Shown here in pieces: positions 27,477 through 36,301 of a stretch of DNA of 64,000 nucleotides. The translations under genes and the position numbers were made by a program. Positions within the stretch are counted from its first letter, which is position 1. Every line of letters starts with the position of its first letter. Source of the stretch: Planctomycetota bacterium. Its GTDB lineage: Bacteria > Planctomycetota > J058 > JAJDCP01. Location: the NCBI GenBank assembly GCA_029260765.1, contig JAJDCP010000056.1:124001-188000 (forward strand), in the 5' to 3' direction. The notes below the pieces were generated by a model. The model saw only the letters and a program-made list of their open reading frames with translations. It searched no databases and was not told where the DNA came from.

Positions 27477-27585
27477 CACAGAGCGCCGCTACAGAAGACG
27501 TCTTCGTATCGTGCGTGCTTGACGTTGTCGGAGGCGGTCGCAACGGATAGTGGCCGGCAATCCCGATCCAAACCGAGCCCGCTGC

Positions 27586-28434
27586 TCAGCGCGGGTGCAC
27601 CGCCCCCTGCAGCAGGTCCTCCGAGAAACCCCAGGGGGCCTCACCGCCGCGGGCGAAGCGGTACAGGGCGGTCTGGAAGATCACCTGCAGGGTCGCCTGG
27701 ATCAGTCCCAGGGCCAGCAGGTAGACGACACCGAGCCCGATCAACACCACTCCGAACACCGGGGTCCCCGCAGCCATGCTCGCCAGGTAGACCCCGAAGC
27801 CGATCACGGCCAGGCCGGGCAGGCTGAGCAGGAACACCAGCAAGCCGAAACCGAAGTTGCCGGCCAGCTGCTGGCCCCAGGTCTTCTTCAGCAACACGGC
27901 CGACTCTTTGAGGGCTGCGATCGGGCCCTTCTTTTCGAGCACCAGCACGGGCACGACCAGGAAGCTGACCAAGCTGAACGCGACCCCGAACAGGCCCGAG
28001 ACCAGGCGCCCGATTCTCTCAAAGCGTGACTCGATGATCTTCAGGATGGTGCCGACGGTGGCGGCCAGCAGGGCCCAGCCGGCGATCTGCGGCAGGCGCC
28101 CCAGCGCGATCTTGAAGCCGATGCCGAGGGAGGGCGTGTCGCCTTCGATGCTCAGGGCCGCGCAGCCGACCAGCGCGGTGTTGAAGAAGGTGATCACGAA
28201 GTAGGTGCAGAAATAGAAGGCGAACATGTAGGCGAAGATCAGCGCGTCCTGCGCAGCTTCTCCATCGGGCAGGCCGGATTCCGAAACGAACATCGCCGCC
28301 GGCACGATGAACGAGGCCGCGACGATCAGGCACAGCAACCCACTGACTGCGGGAAACACCGCCAGCTTGGGGTTGTTCTTGAGCACATCCCACGACGAAC
28401 GCATCAGGTCCCAGGTATAGCCGAGTCTTCCCAC
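27586..28434 (-). CDS. Multi-pass membrane protein (DUF6159-like)
   Basis: A 282-residue inner-membrane protein starting at GTG 28434 with GGAGG seven bases upstream. About six hydrophobic segments are visible (LAVFPAVSGLLCLIVAASFIV, FAYMFAFYFCTYFVITFFNTA, GWALLAATVGTIL, GLFGVAFSLVSFLVVPVLVL, GLLVFLLSLPGLAVIGFGVYL, FGVVLIGLGVVYLLALGLI). The N-terminal W/SW motif (TWDLMRSSWDVLKNNPKL) is typical of the DUF6159 group. The function is unknown. It may be cotranscribed with the acyltransferase and glycosidase-like genes on the same strand, which lie upstream. Confidence 0.75.
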   Translation of the reverse strand: MGRLGYTWDLMRSSWDVLKNNPKLAVFPAVSGLLCLIVAASFIVPAAMFVSESGLPDGEAAQDALIFAYMFAFYFCTYFVITFFNTALVGCAALSIEGDTPSLGIGFKIALGRLPQIAGWALLAATVGTILKIIESRFERIGRLVSGLFGVAFSLVSFLVVPVLVLEKKGPIAALKESAVLLKKTWGQQLAGNFGFGLLVFLLSLPGLAVIGFGVYLASMAAGTPVFGVVLIGLGVVYLLALGLIQATLQVIFQTALYRFARGGEAPWGFSEDLLQGAVHPR

Positions 28435-28502
28435 TGTCTGCCCTCCTTGGCAACTAGGGTCAAGGATAGCAACTGCACACTACGGCTGCACCCTGCACGG
28501 CT

Positions 28503-29393
28503 TCAGGCGTCGAGCAACTGCTGCACGGCGGCCTCGACACGTTGGGCCGCGGCATCGACGGGAGCATCTTCTGCCGCCTCGCCGAACAGCTCCTCGGGTT
28601 CGAGGGGCGCGCCGATACGCAGCCGCACGCTCCAGGGAACCACGGGCAGCATGCCGATGATGGGCACAGCCAGCAGCAACCAGCATACGGCCAGCGTCCA
28701 TCCCAGGCCGATCACCGGGAGCAGCAACCAGCAGGTGATTGCGAGGGCGAGCAGGTGGGAGAGCGTCACCGGGTAGCGCTTGATGCCCCACAAGCGCATG
28801 CCGCTCAGCCAGGGCAGAAGCAAGTGCGAGCGCCAGAAGATCGGCAGCGTGTAGTGGCTGCCCGTGATGCCCAGGGGAACCACCGGCACCCGCTCGCGGC
28901 GCGCCAGCCGCGCATAGCCCCGACGGCCGCCAAAGTCGACCCGACCCGCTTGCCAGATCGGGCGGAAGGCCTCGTGGTCCCCACCCGGGAAGATCAACAC
29001 CGGAACACCCTCGGCGAACGCCTGGGCCGCGGCATCGTAGGAGCTGGGAATCGCCCCCAGGCTGCGCAGCAGCCAGCCGATCACGGGCAGGAAAAAGGCC
29101 AGCGGATGGGCCATGCCGGTCAGGGGCCGGTCGGCGCCGAAGCGCGCCAGCCAGAGATGGGCGAAACAGAAGATCTCGGCGCCGCCGCCGCCGGAATGAT
29201 TGGCCACCAACAGGTAGGGGCGGTCGTGCGGCAGGTTCTCCCAACCCTCGACGCGCGGGCGGAAAGCCAGCCGCACCAGGCCGCCGAGCACGCTACGCAG
29301 CAGGCCACGCATGAACGGCGAAGCCTTGCCAACGTTGACCGGACGCACCCGCTGGGCAATGCGTTGCAGGAAGTGTTTCTTCTGAGCCGTCAC
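28503..29393 (-). CDS. LPLAT-family acyltransferase (MGAT/DGAT-like motifs)
   Basis: A 296-residue protein with acyltransferase motif I as VANHSGGGGAE, so the usual HxxxxD Asp is missing and a Glu lies seven residues after the His. Motif III is LIFPGGDHEAFRP, the FPGG form found in MGAT/DGAT-like LPLATs rather than the FPEG of PlsC. Hydrophobic segments near LAFFLPVIGWLLRSLG and LLLPVIGLGWTLAVCWLLLAV suggest membrane association. Likely transfers an acyl chain to a glycerolipid or glycolipid. GTG start at 29393. Confidence 0.75.
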   Translation of the reverse strand: MTAQKKHFLQRIAQRVRPVNVGKASPFMRGLLRSVLGGLVRLAFRPRVEGWENLPHDRPYLLVANHSGGGGAEIFCFAHLWLARFGADRPLTGMAHPLAFFLPVIGWLLRSLGAIPSSYDAAAQAFAEGVPVLIFPGGDHEAFRPIWQAGRVDFGGRRGYARLARRERVPVVPLGITGSHYTLPIFWRSHLLLPWLSGMRLWGIKRYPVTLSHLLALAITCWLLLPVIGLGWTLAVCWLLLAVPIIGMLPVVPWSVRLRIGAPLEPEELFGEAAEDAPVDAAAQRVEAAVQQLLDA

Positions 29394-29460
29394 CGCCGCC
29401 CTCCCACAGCCTTCTGTGATGGTACGTGATCGCCTGGAACAGCACGGCGAAACTCTCCCC

Positions 29461-30639
29461 TCAGGGGTTGGCGCCGCAGCGCGCCATTAAGGCATCCAGA
29501 CACATCCCTGCCCCCCAGGCGAAGGGCTGCTCCGATCGGTAGAAACGCGTCCGGAAAGGCTCGTGCGGCGGCTCGGCCGCGTACACTTCGGCGACTCCGT
29601 CGTCTTTGAGCACCCGCTCCGCGAGCGCCAGCAACAGCCGGTCGCAAGCGGGCGCGTCGCCGCACAGCCAGGCCACCTTCGCCGACAACGCCCACAACCA
29701 GGACCAGATCAGCCGGTCATGGTAGTGACGCAACCCGACCAGGCGGGTCGTCCAGCTGATCGCGCTGCGCGGGTAGTCGGGCCATGTGGCGCATCCAGGC
29801 CCCCCCGCCTCCCCGCGCCACACCGGATGGCTGCGCAAACTCGCATACAGCGCCTGGCCACGCGCGCTCTGAGGCTCGATGAAGCCCAGATCGAGGGCGA
29901 GCAGCTGTCCGTCCAGGGAGATGTGGGGCTGGCCTGCTTGCGAACGATACAGGCCGCAATCCGGATCGAAAAAGACCCCCTCGATGCGCTCCCGTTGGAG
30001 CCATCCGTCGCGGCCCAGGCCCCCGTCGAGAGCTCGATCCAAACCTTGCTCGGCGCAGAACAGCAACAAATGGGTCAAGAAACACGGCCGGGTGCGGCGC
30101 ACGCTGTCCTGCCAGTCGGAGAAGGCGGGTTGCCAGATCAGACCGTCGCGCCGCCGAGCCTGGTAGTAGTCGAGCACCCCACGCAACGTGCGGGCATGCC
30201 GCCTCAGCCAACCAGCATCCCCGGTCTGGCGTGCCCAGCGCAGGCAACACAACACGAACAAGGCGTTCGAGTCGATGGGAGCCGTACCGTGTTCCCCCCG
30301 AAACTCCGGCCGCAGACGAGGCCCCAACGGCCGAGGGAAACCGAGCACCGCCAGCAAGACCCGCAGCGGACTCGGCATCGAGTCCAGCCCCCGCGGGATC
30401 TGCCCGTCTCTCGCACGGCGGCGGCGCATCAGGGCTTCGAGTTGCGCCCGCACCGCATCGACCTCTCCTAGCGCCAACAGGCCCCGGGCGGCGTAGCAGA
30501 AATCCCGTGTCCACAAGCTGCGGAACTGCCGACGTCCGGCTGTCAGCAAGCGACCCTCGGGATGGTCTTCGAGGTTGGCCAGCAGCGAGCGGCGCGCATG
30601 ATTCCAAAGCTGTCTGCATTCTTCGGGGACTGCAGGCAT
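29461..30639 (-). CDS. (alpha/alpha)6-barrel glycosidase-like protein
   Basis: A 392-residue protein built of paired helices with the pattern of six-hairpin glycosidases. SLWTRDFCYAARGLLALGE near the N-terminus carries the WxRD motif seen in amylo-alpha-1,6-glucosidase/GH100-like enzymes. WQPAFSDWQDSVRR and TRLVGLRHYHDRLIWSWLWAL are other conserved-looking blocks. There is no signal peptide. It may act on glycogen, sucrose or a glucosyl-glycerol compound; the substrate is not inferable. No glycogen genes are adjacent. Confidence 0.7.
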   Translation of the reverse strand: MPAVPEECRQLWNHARRSLLANLEDHPEGRLLTAGRRQFRSLWTRDFCYAARGLLALGEVDAVRAQLEALMRRRRARDGQIPRGLDSMPSPLRVLLAVLGFPRPLGPRLRPEFRGEHGTAPIDSNALFVLCCLRWARQTGDAGWLRRHARTLRGVLDYYQARRRDGLIWQPAFSDWQDSVRRTRPCFLTHLLLFCAEQGLDRALDGGLGRDGWLQRERIEGVFFDPDCGLYRSQAGQPHISLDGQLLALDLGFIEPQSARGQALYASLRSHPVWRGEAGGPGCATWPDYPRSAISWTTRLVGLRHYHDRLIWSWLWALSAKVAWLCGDAPACDRLLLALAERVLKDDGVAEVYAAEPPHEPFRTRFYRSEQPFAWGAGMCLDALMARCGANP

Positions 30640-30721
30640 CGCGGGCTCCCTCCATTCTCAACATCGTAGCCCAGCTTCCAGACATTGACACACCGCGGCA
30701 CAAGACGTAGCCTTGCGCGCG

Positions 30722-31315
30722 ATGCGATGGATGCCCACAGAAGAGCTGCCCGAAGACCTCAACCTGCTGTACAGCCACCTGGACAGCGAGGCGCAGCCGC
30801 GCGAGGCTCGCGCCCTGCTGCCAGTCGAGGTCGACATGCCGGCGACCCGCCGCCGTCACAGGCTGCTCGCCGCGCTCGCGCTCTGCGGCTGGCCCATGGC
30901 GCTGTTGGGTGCCGCGATGCTCGCTGCCAGCCAGCTGCCTCCCGAGGGCGCAATCTTGCCGCCCGCTTTCTTCGGCACCGGCCTGTTGGTCTGCTGCCTC
31001 GGTGTCTTCATGGTGTTTCTGTTCGGCATGTTGCGCGACACCGAGAGGCGCCGCCTCGACTTCCCCCATGCGGGTACCCTGGCCGTGACCGAGCACCACC
31101 TGGTGCTGTTCGGCTTCGGCAACCATCAGGTCTTCGAGTTGGCAGACATCACCAACCTGCACCTGCTGATCCGGCAAGCCAATGACCAGTTCGCATACGG
31201 AGAGCTGCATTTCGAGGATGCTGGCAGCCGTGTCGAGATGCCGTTGATGAGCCTGGTCGGCGAAGAGCGCGTGCGCGGCTTTGCCGAAGCCATCAGCGCG
31301 CAGGGGAGCGCTTGA
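30722..31315 (+). CDS. Hypothetical two-TM membrane protein
   Basis: About 197 residues. A charged N-terminal region is followed by two membrane segments (LLAALALCGWPMALLGAAMLA and FFGTGLLVCCLGVFMVFLFGM) and a cytoplasmic beta-rich domain (GTLAVTEHHLVLFGFGNHQVFELADI, similar in feel to PH-like YdbT/bPH domains). ATG 30722 was used; a TTG at 30713 is in frame. The function is unknown. Confidence 0.6.
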   Translation: MRWMPTEELPEDLNLLYSHLDSEAQPREARALLPVEVDMPATRRRHRLLAALALCGWPMALLGAAMLAASQLPPEGAILPPAFFGTGLLVCCLGVFMVFLFGMLRDTERRRLDFPHAGTLAVTEHHLVLFGFGNHQVFELADITNLHLLIRQANDQFAYGELHFEDAGSRVEMPLMSLVGEERVRGFAEAISAQGSA

Positions 31316-31341
31316 AGTCGCAAGCCCGCTGCAGGTAGAAT
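31312..31341 (+). promoter_or_regulatory. Sigma-70-type promoter of the aldehyde dehydrogenase/hydratase operon
   Basis: TTGAAG (-35, 31312-31317), an 18-base spacer and TAGAAT (-10, 31336-31341), with start expected near 31348, about 25 bases before the ATG. The -35 overlaps the stop codon of the preceding gene. Confidence 0.5.
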
Positions 31342-31371
31342 GGGCGCCTCATTCCAAGCATGAGGGCTGCT

Positions 31372-32826
31372 ATGGCCAGCGACACCGATGAGATCAGAGG
31401 TGCCAAACTCCTGATCGGAGATACGTGGCGTGAGGCCTCCGAAGGCCCTGCCTTCTCGAGCGTCAACCCCGCCGACGAGAAAGTCCTCGCCAGCATCGCC
31501 CATGCCAGCCCCGCCGATGTCGACGCGGCGGTCGAAGCCGCAACCCAAGCCCTGCGCAGCAAAGAGTGGGGGCAGATGAAGCCCTCAGCGCGTGGCAGGT
31601 TGTTGACGCGCATCGGCGACCTGATTCTCTCCAACCGTGAAGAGTTGGCGCGGCTCGACTGTCTCGATGCAGGCAAACCCTACACCTCCGTTTTCCACGG
31701 AGACGTGCCCGCCGCCGCAGACGCTTTCCATTACTTCGCGGGGTTGCCCACCACGATCCTGGGCGAGACCTATCCCAGCGACGGCACGCACCTCGCGTAC
31801 ACGCTGCGCGAGCCCGTCGGGGTGGTCGCAGCGATCATCCCCTGGAACTTTCCGCTCTTGATGGCCGCTTGGAAAATTGCGCCCGCGCTCGCCACAGGCA
31901 ACACCGTGGTCCTCAAACCCGCCGAGCAGACCTCGCTCTCGGCGCTGCGGCTCGCCGAACTATGCCTCGAAGCAGGCGTCCCGGCCGGCGCCCTGAACGT
32001 GGTGACCGGGCTGGGGCACACCACCGGCGCCGCCCTGGTGCGGCATCCCGGCATCCAGATGGTGGCCTTTACCGGCTCGACCTCGGTGGGATATGAGATC
32101 CAACGCGTTGCGGCAGAACATTTCGCACAGGTCACCCTCGAGCTGGGCGGCAAGTCGCCGCATCTGATCTTTGCAGACGCCGACCTCGAGGCCGCAACCA
32201 GCGCGGCTGCTCAGGGCATATTCTTCAACTGCGGCGAGGTGTGCACCGCCGGATCACGGCTGTTGGTACAGGAGTCGGTCTACGATCAGGTCGTGGAACG
32301 CTTGGTCGAGAGCACCAGCAAACTGGTCCCGAGCAACCCCCTCGACCCAGACTGCCGCCTGGGTCCTCTGATCTCGAACGAACACCTCGAGCGGGTGGTG
32401 CAGTGTATCGAACAAGGACAGAGCGAGGGAGCCGAGCTGTTGATCGGCGGTGATCGGCCGGCTGGCGAGGGGTTCTTCCTCAATCCGACCATCTTCGGAA
32501 GAGTCGACAACAACTCGAGCATCGCTCGCGAAGAGATCTTTGGTCCGGTCCTCTGCGTGATCCCCTTTGTGGACGAGGCAGACGCGCTCGCGATCGCCAA
32601 CGACACTTGGTCCGGGCTGGCCGCAGGCGTCTGGACGCGTGACATCCAGCGAGCCCATCGCATGGTGCGGAATCTCCAGGCCGGAACGGTGTGGGTCAAC
32701 ACCTACAACGCCTTCAACGCGATGGTCCCCTACGGGGGCATCAAGCGCAGCGGCCTCGGGCGCGAGCTCTCCGGGCACGCTGTCGAGCACTATACGCAGC
32801 TCAAGAGCGTGTGGTTCGGCCTCTGA
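31372..32826 (+). CDS. NAD(P)-dependent aldehyde dehydrogenase
   Basis: A 484-residue ALDH-superfamily enzyme with a complete active site: IPWNFPLLMAAWKIAPAL, TLELGGKSPHLIFADADL (general-base Glu), FFNCGEVCTAGSRLLV (nucleophile Cys) and EEIFGPVL. Closest in motif style to betaine/aminoaldehyde or phenylacetaldehyde dehydrogenases. It is not BoxD, whose sequence class differs and is longer. ATG 31372 is used, with AGGG upstream. The enoyl-CoA hydratase gene follows 50 bases later, so they likely form an operon on acyl or aldehyde intermediates. Confidence 0.92.
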   Translation: MASDTDEIRGAKLLIGDTWREASEGPAFSSVNPADEKVLASIAHASPADVDAAVEAATQALRSKEWGQMKPSARGRLLTRIGDLILSNREELARLDCLDAGKPYTSVFHGDVPAAADAFHYFAGLPTTILGETYPSDGTHLAYTLREPVGVVAAIIPWNFPLLMAAWKIAPALATGNTVVLKPAEQTSLSALRLAELCLEAGVPAGALNVVTGLGHTTGAALVRHPGIQMVAFTGSTSVGYEIQRVAAEHFAQVTLELGGKSPHLIFADADLEAATSAAAQGIFFNCGEVCTAGSRLLVQESVYDQVVERLVESTSKLVPSNPLDPDCRLGPLISNEHLERVVQCIEQGQSEGAELLIGGDRPAGEGFFLNPTIFGRVDNNSSIAREEIFGPVLCVIPFVDEADALAIANDTWSGLAAGVWTRDIQRAHRMVRNLQAGTVWVNTYNAFNAMVPYGGIKRSGLGRELSGHAVEHYTQLKSVWFGL

Positions 32827-32878
32827 GCACGATCCGGAGATTCCCCCAAACCCCGAGCCCGGCTCGGCAGGAGCGCTG

Positions 32879-33670
32879 TTGGACAATCCCAAGCTCGTCG
32901 ACTACCGGGTCGACGCTGGCATCGCCATCCTCAGCCTGAATGACCCACCCGCGAACGCCTACAGCTACGCGATGATGCGCGAGCTCGACGACGCCATCCT
33001 GTCCGCGCGCTTCGATGATGACGTGCACGTCATCCTCTTGACGGGCAGCGGGACCAAGTTCTTCTCGGCGGGTGCCAACCTCAATGCTCTCAAAGAGATG
33101 CAGCCTCGCTACAAATATTGGTTCTGCCTGCATGCCAACGAGACCCTCAACCGACTCGAACAGACCTCCAAGCTGACCATCGCAGCTCTCAACGGCCACG
33201 CCGTGGGGGGCGGCCTCGAGGTGGCCCTGGCATGCGATCTGCGCTGGGCGCGCAGTGACAGCGGCATGATGGGCCTGCCCGAGGTCAATCTGGGAGTCCT
33301 GCCGGGTACGGGCGGGACGCAACGGCTGGTGCGCGCGCTCGGCAAGGCCCAGGCCATCGAGTTGATGATCTCCGGCCGGCTGTTTTCCTTCGATGAAGGC
33401 CAGAAGCTGGGGTTGGTGCAGAAACTGGTCCCCGGTCCGGACTTCATGGCCCGGGTTCTCGAGCTGGCGCGCGCCTTCGTGCCTCCAGCCAAAGCTTCTC
33501 TAGCTGTCGGACACATCAAGCGGGCCTGCCAATCGGGCTGGGACATGAGCTTTGAGGGCGGCCTGGCGCTCGAGCGCGAGCTGCAGCAGCGCCTCTTCGA
33601 AAGCGGCGACGCCAAGGAAGGCATCGCCGCATTCGTCGAGAAACGCACCGCCGAGTTCCGGGGTCGTTGA
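32879..33670 (+). CDS. Enoyl-CoA hydratase/isomerase (crotonase family)
   Basis: A 263-residue crotonase. TTG 32879 was chosen because AGGAG lies five bases upstream. Oxyanion-hole residues in FSAGANLNAL and GHAVGGGLEVALACD are present, and both catalytic glutamates (in GGGLEVALA and LPEVNLGVLPGTGG) are in the usual positions, so it should be an active hydratase. The C-terminal trimerisation helices are intact (FVPPAKASLAVGHIKRA onward). Follows the aldehyde dehydrogenase. Confidence 0.92.
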   Translation: MDNPKLVDYRVDAGIAILSLNDPPANAYSYAMMRELDDAILSARFDDDVHVILLTGSGTKFFSAGANLNALKEMQPRYKYWFCLHANETLNRLEQTSKLTIAALNGHAVGGGLEVALACDLRWARSDSGMMGLPEVNLGVLPGTGGTQRLVRALGKAQAIELMISGRLFSFDEGQKLGLVQKLVPGPDFMARVLELARAFVPPAKASLAVGHIKRACQSGWDMSFEGGLALERELQQRLFESGDAKEGIAAFVEKRTAEFRGR

Positions 33671-33687
33671 ACCGCTGCCCCCCGACC

Positions 33688-34551
33688 CTACTCCTGCTCT
33701 TCTTGTGCCTTGGCGACGGCCGCCTCGATCTCGGGCTCGACGTCCTGCCAGAATTTCTGCCAGGCCGCCTGGGTCTTGAGCTCGGCTTCGGACGGAGGCG
33801 AATTCTCGCGCGCGCCGGGGTAGCTCTGGTTCTTGCCCGTCAAAGCCTCGAGCGCCCGGTTGGCGTTGGCCCGCACCTGATAGTCGTCGTCCCCGACCCC
33901 CCGGGCAAACTTGGGAATCATCTTCCACAGATATTTCTTCATGTCCTTCTGCCGGCCTACATCCTCAAAGATCAGGAAGGCGTTGCGGCGTGCGTACAGG
34001 TTCGCGCTGCTCATCTCCCCCTCGACGGCCTTCAAACTTACCGGTGCGAGCCGTGCGAGCTCTTTGACCGCCATGATCCTGCGCGTGCCCGCGCCCCCAC
34101 GGCGGCGCATGTCTCCCAGACGCCGCAGCCAGAGGTCGATCTCGTCCTGCTGCGAAGAGTTCGGACCCGGCGGGTCGGCGACCTCGATCTCCCCAAGGAT
34201 GGTCTCTTCGACATCCCCATCCGCAGGCGTGTCGGGGTCGGTAGCGTCCGGATCGGGCTCTGGATTGCTGCCTGGATTGCTGGCGCCGACGCGCGGGGGC
34301 GTGGCACCGAACTCCTCCACATACGTCGATCCGTCATCGTCGTTCCAGATGATCTCGGCGATGTCCCGCTTCAGGATCTTCATCTTGCCCACTTTGGGGA
34401 TAAACAACTCGACATAAGTGCTGTCGGCGTCCGCCTCGAGAATCACACCGTTGATCTCACGATTGCTTTTCAAGACGATGGTGTCCGCCCACGACACGGC
34501 AGTCAGCCACGCCGCCAACAAAACCAGCCAACCTACGCGCTTCAGGTCCAT
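33688..34551 (-). CDS. Secreted hypothetical protein with HEAT-like region
   Basis: A 287-residue protein with a signal peptide (MDLKRVGWLVLLAAWLTAVSWA). A short beta region follows (TIVLKSNREINGVILEADAD, resembling the Sm-like strands of secreted planctomycete proteins), then a Pro/Asp-rich linker (about 85-120). A helical segment has HEAT-like repeats (AVKELARLAPVSLKAVEGEM, ARRNAFLIFEDVGRQKD, VRANANRALEALTG). Likely a periplasmic binding or scaffold protein. Convergent with the hydratase gene, 17 bases apart. Confidence 0.7.
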   Translation of the reverse strand: MDLKRVGWLVLLAAWLTAVSWADTIVLKSNREINGVILEADADSTYVELFIPKVGKMKILKRDIAEIIWNDDDGSTYVEEFGATPPRVGASNPGSNPEPDPDATDPDTPADGDVEETILGEIEVADPPGPNSSQQDEIDLWLRRLGDMRRRGGAGTRRIMAVKELARLAPVSLKAVEGEMSSANLYARRNAFLIFEDVGRQKDMKKYLWKMIPKFARGVGDDDYQVRANANRALEALTGKNQSYPGARENSPPSEAELKTQAAWQKFWQDVEPEIEAAVAKAQEEQE

Positions 34552-34711
34552 GTCATCTCCCCGGGTTCAGTCGAATCCTTGCGGCCAGGCGGCCTCCATG
34601 TGGATCACCCCTGACATGTTCAGGATACACCTTCCCGCGCCCCGCAGCAAAGTCAGGAGGACCCCTCTCCGCCCGCGCCGCGCACGGGAGGCCCCGAGGG
34701 CGGGTCCCGAC

Positions 34712-34741
34712 TTGGCAGCCACCGGGGCGGTACGCTATGCT
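34712..34741 (+). promoter_or_regulatory. Candidate promoter upstream of clpS
   Basis: TTGGCA (34712-34717), an 18-base spacer and TATGCT (34736-34741). It would give a leader of about 95 bases to the clpS GTG. Confidence 0.4.
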
Positions 34742-34844
34742 CTAGATGTACGCCGACCAGTCATCCACAATCAGCCGGCTCACGTCGGCCGATGGCCTTG
34801 TCAGACAGGGACGTGGCGTACTCCCGAGGCGGCGAGGATGGAAC

Positions 34845-35162
34845 GTGAACCCGGATACCGCTGTACAGGTCGACGAGAAAGTCTCCCTGATTCCGCCCTA
34901 CAACCTCATTCTTCTCAACGACGACGACCACACCTATGAATACGTCATCCACATGTTGCAGAAGCTGTTCGGGTATCCTCCAACGAGAGGTTTCAAGATG
35001 GCCCAAGAGGTCGACAGTACCGGCAGGGTCATCGTTCTGACCACGACGTTGGAACGGGCCGAGTTCAAACGTGACCAGATCCACGCTTTCGGCCCCGACG
35101 AGAGGCTCCCGCGATGCAAGGGTTCGATGTCCGCGACCATAGAGCCGGCTCCCGGCTGGTAG
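34845..35162 (+). CDS. clpS: ATP-dependent Clp protease adaptor ClpS
   Basis: A 105-residue adaptor that delivers N-degron proteins to ClpAP. Core features are visible: YNLILLNDDDHTYEYVIHML (the NDD motif for N-terminal residue binding) and KMAQEVDSTGRVIVLTTTLERAEFKRDQI (the H/E-rich ClpA-binding face). GTG 34845 gives normal length; the open frame continues 33 codons upstream but those are not ClpS-like. clpA is not adjacent. The PP2C gene follows 21 bases after the stop. Confidence 0.9.
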   Translation: MNPDTAVQVDEKVSLIPPYNLILLNDDDHTYEYVIHMLQKLFGYPPTRGFKMAQEVDSTGRVIVLTTTLERAEFKRDQIHAFGPDERLPRCKGSMSATIEPAPGW

Positions 35163-35183
35163 CACTGCCAAGGCGGCACGCCT

Positions 35184-36077
35184 ATGAGTAATCCGAAGTC
35201 CTTCGTGGAATTGACCCTCGATGTCGCGGGGCGCACAGTCGCAGGCCTGGTGCGCACCAACAACGAAGACCAGTTCCTCATCGCCCGCTTGCTGCGCGGC
35301 GTGCACTGCATCGACTCGAGCCTGCCTGCCGATGCACTGGCGCACTTCAACGCCCGTTCGGGCTATCTTCTGGTTGTCAGCGACGGTATGGGAGGACGGG
35401 CGGCGGGGGAAGTCGCCAGTGCCACGGCCGTCGAGGTGGTGGTGCAGTGCGTCGAAGAGGTGTTTGACGGGCAGCTGGACAAGAAGCGTCCCCCCGACGA
35501 GAAGACCAGCGAGCTGCTGCAAGAATCGGTGGAGCGCGCCGCTTCGATTCTGAAGACCATCCAACGCCGCTCGCCGGAAAAGCTCGGCATGGGCTGCACC
35601 CTTACGCTTGGCTACATCGTCGACGGAGCACTGTGGATCGCGCATGTAGGCGATTCGCGGGCCTACATGGTGCGCCAACGCAAGATCCACCGGCTGACCA
35701 AAGACCACACCTGGGCCGAGGCGCTGCGCGACGCCGATGCCATCACCAATGTCGACGACCACCCCGGCCGGCATATGTTGACGAACGTGCTCGGCGGCAA
35801 AGACGAATTGTTCGTGGACGTGAAGAAGATTCCGCTCAAAGCGGGCGACGTGCTGATGTTCTGCTCTGACGGCGTGCACGGCTGCATCACCGACGAGAAG
35901 CTCGGCAAGGCCGTCGTGCAGTCGGCGACCGCCGAGGCCGCCACCAAGCACCTGATCGACATGGCCCTGGCCGAAGGCGCGCCGGACAACGCCACCGTTG
36001 TAGTCGCACGTGTGGGCAGCTCGATGGTCAAGAGTGAGGGCGACCAGACCCTGCGCATCGCTCAGCCGAGCGAATAG
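35184..36077 (+). CDS. PP2C-family Ser/Thr protein phosphatase
   Basis: A 297-residue soluble phosphatase with the metal-binding motifs VRTNNEDQF, LLVVSDGMGGRAAGEVAS, WIAHVGDSRAYMVR, FCSDGVHGCI and APDNATVVVARV. All four aspartates of the dinuclear site appear present. No membrane segment. Probably counters Ser/Thr kinases such as the one at 47537-51655, but no direct link is shown. Likely cotranscribed with clpS. Confidence 0.9.
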   Translation: MSNPKSFVELTLDVAGRTVAGLVRTNNEDQFLIARLLRGVHCIDSSLPADALAHFNARSGYLLVVSDGMGGRAAGEVASATAVEVVVQCVEEVFDGQLDKKRPPDEKTSELLQESVERAASILKTIQRRSPEKLGMGCTLTLGYIVDGALWIAHVGDSRAYMVRQRKIHRLTKDHTWAEALRDADAITNVDDHPGRHMLTNVLGGKDELFVDVKKIPLKAGDVLMFCSDGVHGCITDEKLGKAVVQSATAEAATKHLIDMALAEGAPDNATVVVARVGSSMVKSEGDQTLRIAQPSE

Positions 36078-36152
36078 CCCTCCTCAAAATATGCCGCGCC
36101 GCAGAACAGCACATTGCGCCGCTCCCCAATGTTTGGAAGCTCCCGCACCAGA

Positions 36153-36190
36153 GTGCAAAGCTTGCACGCTATGGCACAGTGCGTTAGAAT
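36153..36190 (+). promoter_or_regulatory. gcdH promoter with a palindrome over the -35
   Basis: TTGCAC (-35, 36162-36167), a 17-base spacer and TAGAAT (-10, 36185-36190). The palindrome GTGCAA-AGC-TTGCAC (36153-36167) covers the -35, so a repressor bound there would block transcription. The start of gcdH lies about 105 bases downstream of the expected initiation point. Confidence 0.6.
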
Positions 36191-36301
36191 CTGCCGTTTG
36201 CTGCCCGCCAAGGGCCCATAGATCTTGCAATGACGGCTGTCATCCGTGACAGTGCTGTCCCGCCTGGCGTGGCGGACCCCCAAAGCAAGAGGAACACAGA
36301 C

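Larger units (their letters stand above)
27065..27585. other. 520-base gene-free stretch between the nuclease and a membrane protein
   Basis: No credible gene was found; open frames on the plus strand are composed of repeat sequence. The region contains the MITE-like element (27223-27476) and its nested hairpin. The flanks hold no recognisable feature. Confidence 0.6.

Noticed and set aside
31372..32826. Assignment of the aldehyde dehydrogenase as the box-pathway BoxD
   Set aside because: Motif style and length fit betaine/phenylacetaldehyde-type ALDH, and it is 17 kb from boxB.
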